Source: Winogradskya humida
GTDB lineage: Bacteria > Actinomycetota > Actinomycetes > Mycobacteriales > Micromonosporaceae
DNA: 64,000 nucleotides
Direction: 5' to 3'
Assembly (NCBI RefSeq): GCF_016862215.1
Contig: NZ_BOMN01000032.1
Location: 53,788-117,787 of the forward strand
Of this stretch, positions 23,949 to 64,000 are shown piece after piece. The notes beneath the pieces were generated by a model. That model was not told the DNA's origin and did not search any database. It saw only the letters and a list, made by a program, of their open reading frames with translations. Within the stretch, counting starts at the first letter, position 1. Each line of letters opens with the position of its first letter. The position numbers and the translations under genes are program-made.

Positions 23949-25034
23949 CTAGTAGGCGCTGCCGAGGTCCGTCTTGGCGGAGGCCTCGTCGTATTCGCGG
24001 TCGGCGATGATGATGTCCTCGGGGATGGGCTCGCCGTTGAAGAACTTGGTCGCCGTCTCGAACGCGAGCGGGCCGAAGCGCGGGTTGCTCTCGATCACCG
24101 CGGAGATCCAGCCGTCGACGATGCCCTGGACGGCACCCTTCGTACCGTCGATCGACACGATCTTGACGTCGCCCTTGGCCTTGCCGGCGCCCTTGAGCGC
24201 GACCTCGGCACCGAGCGCCATCTCGTCGTTCTCGGCGTAGATCCCGTTGATGTCCGAGTTGGACTGCAGCAGCTGCTCGGTGACCTTCTGGCCCTCCTCG
24301 CGGGAGAACTGCCCGGTCTGCTCAAACGAGATCTTGATGTCCGGGGCGACCTTGGCGATCTGGTCCTTGAAGCCCTTGGTCCGCAGCGTGGTGACGTTGT
24401 TGCCGGGGGCGCCGAGCAGGATCGCGACCGAGCCCTTGTTACCCAGGGCCGCCGCCATCTTGTCGGCCGCGCGCTGGCCCTGCTTCTCGAAGTCCGACCC
24501 GATGAACGTCAGGTAGTCGGTGCAGGAGTCCGCGTTGATCTTCCGGTCGATGGTGATGATCGGAATCTTCTTGGCCGACGCCTTGGCGAAGACCGAGTCC
24601 CAGCCGTCGGAGTTCAGCGGCGCGATGACCAGCAGCTGCACGCCCGAGTCGATCATCTGCTCGACGTCACTGATCTGCTTGTTGAACTGGGAGTTCGCGT
24701 TGGTGGTCTGCAGGTTGGCGGCCGGGATGCCGAGCTTGGCGGCCTCGTCCTTGATGGACTGGGTCTCGGCGATCCGGAACGGGTTCGCCTCCTTCTCCGA
24801 CTGGGAGAAGCCGATCTTCGCGGTGGACAGGTCGACCTTCGTGCCGCCGAACTGGTCGAGGGTGCAGGACTTGGCGCCGGGGGCGGCGGACTGGGCCACC
24901 TGCGCACCGGCCGACGCGTTGGCGCCCGAAGCCGCCGGGGTGTCGCTGTCCTCCGCCTTCGCGCAGGCGCTGACGAGAAGAAGGGTGGTGCCAAGGGTGA
25001 TGATCGCGGGCCGGAATCGAGAAAGCGCTCTCAC
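23949..25034 (-). CDS. Sugar-binding lipoprotein of ABC importer (YtfQ-like)
   Basis: A 361-residue lipoprotein from GTG 25034, lipobox LLVSAC. The mature part is a Peripla_BP_4 protein close in plan to E. coli YtfQ: KIGFSQSEKEANPFRIAETQSIKDEA, SDVEQMIDSGVQLLVIAPLNSDGW, IPIITIDRKI, FIGSDFEKQGQRAA, GIYAENDEMALGA and a REYDE end. YtfQ binds galactofuranose; the family also includes ribose and xylose binders, so the ligand is inferred. It is first gene of the operon and its start codon is overlapped by a LacI-like palindrome. Confidence 0.88.
   Translation of the reverse strand: MRALSRFRPAIITLGTTLLLVSACAKAEDSDTPAASGANASAGAQVAQSAAPGAKSCTLDQFGGTKVDLSTAKIGFSQSEKEANPFRIAETQSIKDEAAKLGIPAANLQTTNANSQFNKQISDVEQMIDSGVQLLVIAPLNSDGWDSVFAKASAKKIPIITIDRKINADSCTDYLTFIGSDFEKQGQRAADKMAAALGNKGSVAILLGAPGNNVTTLRTKGFKDQIAKVAPDIKISFEQTGQFSREEGQKVTEQLLQSNSDINGIYAENDEMALGAEVALKGAGKAKGDVKIVSIDGTKGAVQGIVDGWISAVIESNPRFGPLAFETATKFFNGEPIPEDIIIADREYDEASAKTDLGSAY
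25019..25032 (-). promoter_or_regulatory. LacI-type palindrome over the start of the sugar operon
   Basis: On the minus strand GAGAGCGCTTTCTC follows directly on the first base pair-step of the GTG start codon at 25034. The central GCGC with purine/pyrimidine flanks fits LacI-family operators. Confidence 0.5.
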
Positions 25035-25083
25035 AGTGGACGCTCCTTAGTGCGGGAATCGACAAGTAACTATCCCGAAACAC

Positions 25084-25113
25084 ATTCACGCACTAACGAA
25101 CTTTTCCTGTCAA
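25084..25113 (-). promoter_or_regulatory. Probable housekeeping promoter of the sugar operon
   Basis: A perfect -35 TTGACA (25113-25108 on the minus strand) followed at 18 bases by a weak -10 GTGAAT (25089-25084), about 50 bases before the GTG start. The surrounding 25035-25200 is AT-richer than average. Confidence 0.4.
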
Positions 25114-25202
25114 GGACTAACCACAACCGAACGTGGTTGCGCAGAAACGAAAAGCGATCAACATCGGACAGAGTGGATCGCCGCGAGCCGTCGCGGAGTC
25201 GA

Positions 25203-26120
25203 TCAGGCCTTGACGACGGCTGCCGACTGGAACAGGGTCGCGAGGGCGCGGTGCTCGCCGGCGGCATCCGGCGTGGGACGCAGCGGACCGGCCGCGCGGA
25301 TGTAAGCGAGCAGGTCCGGCTCAGGCGCGAGCCCGTACGCGCGGAGGTAGTAACCCACCGACTCCGTCCACAGCCAGCGGCCGTCCGTGCGGTAGCTCAT
25401 CGGGACGACGTCGCCCCGGGCCGGCTCGATCACGTCGGGAAGCCGGCCGGTGGTGGCCAGCACCGCAGCGCCCGCCTCCAGGTATTCGGCGACCTGCTCG
25501 AGATCCGCGCCGGTGAGCCGCTCGTGGCCCGGCTCGAACCGGGCGAACCCGTCGGTGACGACGTCGTAGACCCGAGCCACCCGGATCGCGGGCGCGGCGT
25601 CGGCCATCCACAGCAGGGCACCCGAGTTGCGTGCCGTACGCGTGTACTTCGGCAGCTCATCGCCCGAGCGGTACACCTCCACCTGAGGCGCGTCGAGCCC
25701 GGCCGCGGCCAGCTCGCGCATCACCTCGGCGGCGGCGTGCGGCTGGGGCCCGTTCACTTCGAGCACGTACACGCGGGAGGTGGGGATCGCTGAGGCTGCC
25801 CACTCCGGGGCCGTTCGCCAGGCGCGCCAGAGCGCCACCGGCTCCTTCACCCGCTCCAGCACCCGGACCGCGACCTTGTCGAGATCGTCGCTCAGCTCCC
25901 GGCCGATCAGGTCGAGCAGCGCGGGCACGGCGTTGCCGAACGTACGCGGATCGGGCAGGGCGGGCGTGAACGTATACGCCAGCTCGATCGTGCCGTCCGG
26001 GTCGGGGACGATGACCGTGCCGGTGTCGGCCAGCCGCAGGCGAGCCTCGGCCAGCATCGAGTCGGGCACCCGCCCGCCGAGCCGCAGCAGGGCGGCGTGG
26101 AGTTCGGCCTGGTCGGTCAT
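25203..26120 (-). CDS. Paralogous protein A of the giant-toxin locus, unknown function
   Basis: A 305-residue protein, ATG 26120 (an in-frame GTG precedes it). It is homologous along its whole length to the products at 26181-27257 and 28626-29564: an N-terminal helical segment (LLRLGGRVPDSMLAEARLRLAD), a central VALWRAWRTAPEWAA box followed by RVYVLEV, an ALLWMADAAPAIRVARVYD strand, and a C-terminal signature PMSYRTDGRWLWTESVGYY with LAYIRAAG. No signal, membrane helix or catalytic motif is apparent. It is last in the codirectional set downstream of the giant gene. A chaperone or immunity role is only inferred from position. Confidence 0.7.
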   Translation of the reverse strand: MTDQAELHAALLRLGGRVPDSMLAEARLRLADTGTVIVPDPDGTIELAYTFTPALPDPRTFGNAVPALLDLIGRELSDDLDKVAVRVLERVKEPVALWRAWRTAPEWAASAIPTSRVYVLEVNGPQPHAAAEVMRELAAAGLDAPQVEVYRSGDELPKYTRTARNSGALLWMADAAPAIRVARVYDVVTDGFARFEPGHERLTGADLEQVAEYLEAGAAVLATTGRLPDVIEPARGDVVPMSYRTDGRWLWTESVGYYLRAYGLAPEPDLLAYIRAAGPLRPTPDAAGEHRALATLFQSAAVVKA

Positions 26121-26180
26121 CACGATCGAATTCGACCACGGTCGCCGCGCCCCGGCACCGGCCCGGCCGCCGCTCTTCCC

Positions 26181-27257
26181 CTACGACCCCGCGGACGGTC
26201 CCATTCTTACCTGTGGGCCGGGGGTGCTCAGGGCATACATCGCGCGGTGCAGGGCGACCGGGCCCGGGGTGGCCGGGGTGTAGTCGCAGGCGCGGATGTG
26301 GGCGAGAAAATCCTCCTCGGGGCGCAGCGAGTGCATGCCGAGGTAGTAGGCGATCGTGTCGGCCCAGATCCAGTGGCCGTCGGTGCGGAAGCTCGTCGGC
26401 ACCTGGGGGCCGTCGTCCGGGTCGAAGACGTCGATCTCCTTCGCCGCGCTGGCCAGCAGGACCGTGCCGTGCTTCAGGAAGCTCCGCACCTTGGCCGGCT
26501 CGTCGCCCGCTGCCAGCAACGGGTGGTCGGCGGCGAACGCGCCACCGGCCATCGGCGAATACGAGTCGAAGGCCCGCGCCACGGTCACCGGATGTGGCGG
26601 CTCAGCGGCCCACAGCAGTGCCGAGCGGCCCCGGGCCATCTCCTGGTAGGCGGCTAGTTCCACGCCGGGTGCGTACGCCTCGACCTGCGGATTGGTCAGG
26701 CCCGCCGCCTCGAGCGCGTTCTGCAGCCAGGCGGTGACCCCGGGCAGCGTCGCGGCGTCGCCGGCGGTCTCCAGCACATAGACCGGAACGGGATCTTCCT
26801 CGTCCCGGCCGGGTTGCGGGAAGCGCCAGGCTCGCCACAGCGCCACCGCAGCGGTCACCTCCACGACCGAGGCGATCGCGACGGCGTCCTGCGGGCCCGG
26901 CTCGGGTGAACCCGGCAGGGTCAGGTCGAGCAGCGGCGGGGCCGGCGCGAAGTCGTCGGGGGACGGGCGCACGGGCGCGAAGCCGTACGCCGGCCAGTCG
27001 TCCTCAGCCGCAGCGTCGGCCGGGAGCGCGGTCTGCTCCGCATCGGGCAGGGCCCGGATCAGAAGGTTGGCGTCCTCGGGCCGGAGCGGCACCCGCCCGG
27101 CCAGCACCGCGCCGAGCACCGCACGGGCGGCCTCGGTGACGCGGCCCTCGCCGAGCCAGCCGCGCGCGTTGCTCACGACGTCGTCCGGCGCCCAGCCCGC
27201 CACGCGCAGCAGCAACTGGTGGTGCCGGGTCAGCAGGCGATCGTCGGTCGCGGCCAT
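26181..27257 (-). CDS. Paralogous protein B of the giant-toxin locus, unknown function
   Basis: A 358-residue protein. ATG 27257 has a GAGGGA site seven bases upstream, which decides it over the longer frame. It has the same plan as paralogs A and C, with a longer acidic middle (DAAAEDDWPAYGFAP, FAPAPPLLDLTLPGSPEPG). Shared boxes: VALWRAWRFP, PVYVLETAGD, RSALLWAAEPPHPVTVARAFD, VPTSFRTDGHWIWADTIAYY, FLAHIRACDY. The family is unknown to me. Its multiplication beside T7SS-associated genes and the giant protein suggests service to that system. Confidence 0.7.
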   Translation of the reverse strand: MAATDDRLLTRHHQLLLRVAGWAPDDVVSNARGWLGEGRVTEAARAVLGAVLAGRVPLRPEDANLLIRALPDAEQTALPADAAAEDDWPAYGFAPVRPSPDDFAPAPPLLDLTLPGSPEPGPQDAVAIASVVEVTAAVALWRAWRFPQPGRDEEDPVPVYVLETAGDAATLPGVTAWLQNALEAAGLTNPQVEAYAPGVELAAYQEMARGRSALLWAAEPPHPVTVARAFDSYSPMAGGAFAADHPLLAAGDEPAKVRSFLKHGTVLLASAAKEIDVFDPDDGPQVPTSFRTDGHWIWADTIAYYLGMHSLRPEEDFLAHIRACDYTPATPGPVALHRAMYALSTPGPQVRMGPSAGS

Positions 27258-27326
27258 CGTCGCGTCCCTCCACATCGGTGGTACCTCGCGATGTCGCGGC
27301 CACCATAGCGCCTGAGCGCCAGCCCG

Positions 27327-27974
27327 TTACCGCGCCGGCACCGTCTCGACCGTGACCTCGGCCTCGTCGTCGCCCACGACCCAGGGGATGACCTCGAGGC
27401 CCTGCCCGGCCTGGTCCTCGCGGAACGTGTCGTACGCCGCGGCCACCTCGTCGTCGCCCATGATGGCCGTCTCCCGGATGAAGTCGCCGGTCAGCCGGAA
27501 CGGCACCGGGCCACCCGGGTTGAACAGCACGTCCACGCCGTCCGGGAGGAGTGACACCAGGGCCATCAGGTCGACCTGCTGCCAGTCCGGCGAGGTGACG
27601 CGGCGCTGCTGCGCGCTGCTGGTGGCGACGACGACGCAGCGCACGTCGTCGGGGGACTTGACGATCAGCGGGCGCCCGTCGCCGTTGAGCGCGGCGCCGA
27701 GCAGCGCGTCACGGATCATCACCTGCAGCTGCTCGGCCCGGATCTGGCCCTGCATCGCGAGCCGCAGCATCGCGTCGAGCGGGTCGGTGACCGAATCCTC
27801 GTCGCGGGGCTCGTAATCCGGGTTGCTCCGGAACGAGCCGACCACGCCGTCCGCGGCGATCGGCCACAACCCGATCACGGCCTCGATCGGTGGCACCTCG
27901 TCCTCGGGGCGGGGCCGCCAGTCGGGGTCCATCAGCAGGAAGTAGTTCTCCATGGGCTGCTGATCCGGCTGCAT
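27327..27974 (-). CDS. T7SS-associated protein, SseB-like (copy 2)
   Basis: A 215-residue protein. I chose ATG 27974 because it forms a TGATG stop-start with the preceding paralog; an in-frame start 24 bases earlier is possible. It carries FLLMDPDWRP, PIEAVIGLWP, GSFRSNPDYEP, PLDAMLRLAMQGQ, RDALLGAALNGDGRPLIVKSP and LLPDGVDVLFNPGGPVPFRLTG. From memory this is the protein type annotated as type VII secretion system-associated protein, with an SseB-N-like fold. It is predicted to be cytoplasmic and may help deliver or neutralise T7SS substrates. Confidence 0.75.
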   Translation of the reverse strand: MQPDQQPMENYFLLMDPDWRPRPEDEVPPIEAVIGLWPIAADGVVGSFRSNPDYEPRDEDSVTDPLDAMLRLAMQGQIRAEQLQVMIRDALLGAALNGDGRPLIVKSPDDVRCVVVATSSAQQRRVTSPDWQQVDLMALVSLLPDGVDVLFNPGGPVPFRLTGDFIRETAIMGDDEVAAAYDTFREDQAGQGLEVIPWVVGDDEAEVTVETVPAR

Positions 27975-28612
27975 CAGTTCGTTCCTTCCGTCTGCCACGG
28001 CTCAACGGTGATCTCGCCGTCCGGCCGGAACGCCGCGCGGGCCGCTTCCAGCTCGTCGTCGTTCATGTCCACTGTGGCGCGGATGAATTCACCGGTCAGG
28101 CGTACGGTCGCGGGCCCACCGGGATTCAGGAGCACGTCCACGCCGTCGGGCAGCGTCGCGACCACGTCCTCGAGCCCGGCGCGACGCCAGTCGGGGGACG
28201 CGATGCGGCGGCGATGCGGGGTGCTGGTCGAGAGGATCACGCAGGGGACGTCGTCGGGGGACTTACCGATCAGCGGGCGCCCGTCGCCGTTCATCGCCTG
28301 GTCGACGAGGCTGTCGCGGAGCACGAGCTGGAGCTGCTCCATCTCGGCGTCACCGCGCAACGCGAGCCGCAGCAGGGCGTCGATCGGGTCGGACGGCGAA
28401 TTCTCGTTCGTGGGCTGATATTCGGGGTTGCTGCGGAACCGGCCCACGGCGCCGTCCGCCGCGAGCGGCCACAGGCCGACGACCGCCTCGAACGGCGGGG
28501 TGTCCGCGTCGTCCACTGGCTGCCACTCCGGGTCCATCAGCAGGAAGACGCTCTCCTCCGGCGCTTCTTCTGCTCGCGCCTCTGCTTCTCGCGCCTCGGC
28601 GGGAGTGGTCAT
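27974..28612 (-). CDS. T7SS-associated protein, SseB-like (copy 1)
   Basis: A 212-residue paralog of the following gene, ATG 28612, 13 bases after the stop of paralog C. Shared motifs are FLLMDPEWQP, PFEAVVGLWPLAADGAVGRF, RSNPEYQP, DPIDALLRLALRGD, RDSLVDQAMNGDGRPLIGKSP, VILSTSTPHRRR, LPDGVDVLLNPGGPATVRLTG. The N-terminus is an Ala/Glu-rich helix not present in copy 2. The pair looks like a tandem duplication that has since diverged. Same presumed role as copy 2. Confidence 0.75.
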   Translation of the reverse strand: MTTPAEAREAEARAEEAPEESVFLLMDPEWQPVDDADTPPFEAVVGLWPLAADGAVGRFRSNPEYQPTNENSPSDPIDALLRLALRGDAEMEQLQLVLRDSLVDQAMNGDGRPLIGKSPDDVPCVILSTSTPHRRRIASPDWRRAGLEDVVATLPDGVDVLLNPGGPATVRLTGEFIRATVDMNDDELEAARAAFRPDGEITVEPWQTEGTN

Positions 28613-28625
28613 CTCTCGGCCCCTT

Positions 28626-29564
28626 CTAGGACGCGGTCGCGGGCTGTGGACGGAACAGCGCTGCCAGGGCGCGGTGCTCGTCGACCGGCGTGGTGGCAGG
28701 TGCGGCGTAGCCGGCGGCGCGGATGTCCGCGAGCTGCTCGGCGTCCGGTGCGAGACCGTGGACGCGCAGGTAATACGCCGCGGTGTCGGTCCAGACCCAG
28801 CGCCCGTCGGTGCGGTAGCTCATCGGCACGACCGCGCCGAGCGACGGCTCCACGATGTCCGTCGTGCGCTGCGTGGTCGCCATGATCGAAGTGCCGGCCG
28901 TGAGGTAAGCGAGAACACGATCGCGCTCCTGCCCGTCGAGCAGCTCATGGTCGTCGTCGAACCGGGGACCGGGGGCGCCACCACGGTCGAAGACCCTGGC
29001 GACACGCACCGCCGGCAGCTGCCCGGCTGTCCACAGCAAAGCCGCGGCCGAGCGCGCACGCACCTGGTACGGCGGCGGCTCCACGCCCGAAGGGTACGTC
29101 TCGACCTGCGGGTCAGCCAGGCCGGCGCGGTCGAGTGCGCGCATCATGACGCCCGAGACGGCGGGCAGCAGGTCGGGGCGGGTGGCGGTTTCGGCGACGT
29201 AGACGCGCACCGGAGCGATAGCCTCGGCTGCCCACTGCGCCGGCACCCGCCAGGAGCGCCACAGCGCGACGGCCTCCGGCACCCGGGCCAGCGCCCGGAC
29301 CGCGGCCCGGTCGAGCTCATCGGTCAACGGGCCGGACGTCAGATCGAGGAAAGTCTCGCCGGGCCCGGCTTCGAAGCTGAACGGCGGCTCGGAGCGCACG
29401 TCGGCGACGTCATCGAGCAGCTCGGCGACGGTGTCGGTGTCACCGTCTGCCAGCACCAGGCGGGCGCGCGCGAGCAGGTCACCGGGCACCCGCCCGGCCA
29501 GCCGCAGCAGCTCGCCGTGCAACCGGGCCAGCTCAGGCTGGACCTCGAGCCGGGGGTCCGTCAT
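28626..29564 (-). CDS. Paralogous protein C of the giant-toxin locus, unknown function
   Basis: A 312-residue protein from ATG 29564, the first gene after the giant protein (129-base gap). Boxes shared with A and B: LLRLAGRVPGDLLARARLVLAD, VALWRSWRVPAQWAAEAI, VRVYVAETATR, AALLWTAGQLPAVRVARVFD, VVPMSYRTDGRWVWTDTAAYY, LADIRAAGY. The pairing order C, T7SS-1, T7SS-2, B, A suggests growth of the locus by duplication. Immediate position after a toxin gene is where immunity genes usually lie, but no known immunity family is recognised. Confidence 0.7.
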   Translation of the reverse strand: MTDPRLEVQPELARLHGELLRLAGRVPGDLLARARLVLADGDTDTVAELLDDVADVRSEPPFSFEAGPGETFLDLTSGPLTDELDRAAVRALARVPEAVALWRSWRVPAQWAAEAIAPVRVYVAETATRPDLLPAVSGVMMRALDRAGLADPQVETYPSGVEPPPYQVRARSAAALLWTAGQLPAVRVARVFDRGGAPGPRFDDDHELLDGQERDRVLAYLTAGTSIMATTQRTTDIVEPSLGAVVPMSYRTDGRWVWTDTAAYYLRVHGLAPDAEQLADIRAAGYAAPATTPVDEHRALAALFRPQPATAS

Positions 29565-29693
29565 GCCGTCCTCGTCTGTGTCGTCATCCGTGCACCCCAT
29601 TCGACCACGGGGCTCCGGAGGGCCGCCCGTGCCGGTCGGCAGCCGTGCCCCAACGTCCGTCCGGGCGCGGTGCCGGTGGGCAGCACCACCGGG

Positions 29694-64000
<34,307 letters not shown>

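Noticed and set aside
27975..27998. Earlier start for the second T7SS-associated protein
   Set aside because: It would overlap the upstream gene by 25 bases with no clear binding site, while the TGATG junction at 27974 is a usual coupling signal. The earlier start cannot be fully excluded.

Overview
The window is very GC-rich DNA with long overlapping reading frames, frequent GTG starts, ATGA/GTGA gene overlaps, three ECF sigma loci and type VII secretion (T7SS) associated genes. This points to a high-GC actinobacterium, most likely Micromonosporaceae (Actinoplanes-like). The family placement is inference from gene content; no rRNA or marker gene is present.

Layout. 1-1623 (minus): three small secreted proteins of the camelysin/TasA (SipW-dependent) kind. 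1787-4332 (plus): a TPR-diguanylate cyclase and a DUF1996 protein. 4335-6512: a lipoprotein divergent from an ECF sigma/anti-sigma pair; two back-to-back promoters of identical sequence and spacing sit between them. 6726-9365: a GH106-type glycosidase behind two LacI-like operators. 9347-11110 (minus): a PPOX protein and a three-gene toxin-antitoxin-chaperone (HigB-HigA-SecB-like) operon. 11491-12630: a small membrane protein and a rhodanese/cysteine dioxygenase pair. 13256-17267 (plus): a neprosin-like secreted protein and two more ECF sigma loci. 17251-25034 (minus): a sugar operon with a YtfQ-like binding protein, a GH2 enzyme carrying two AbfB-type domains, a YtfR-like ATPase, two permeases and a DCC-family protein; a furanoside such as galactofuranose or arabinofuranose is the likely substrate.

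25203-64000 (minus) is the outstanding region. One uninterrupted frame of at least 11,434 codons runs from the right edge of the window, where its N-terminus is cut off, to a stop at 29694. The visible protein holds a Pro/Thr/Ser-rich repetitive stretch, three GT-B-like domains, three Fic-like domains, a GT-A-like domain, a papain-like toxin domain, coiled coils, two long beta-rich segments, and about twenty copies of a His/Cys (caspase/CHAT/CPD-like) module. Seven of these copies keep both presumed catalytic residues and the rest have lost them. Downstream and codirectional are two T7SS-associated SseB-like proteins and three paralogous proteins of unknown function. I read this as a giant multi-effector polymorphic toxin, organised like a MARTX toxin but in an actinobacterium, with dedicated helper or immunity genes. 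Domain calls were made by eye from motifs and need profile searches.
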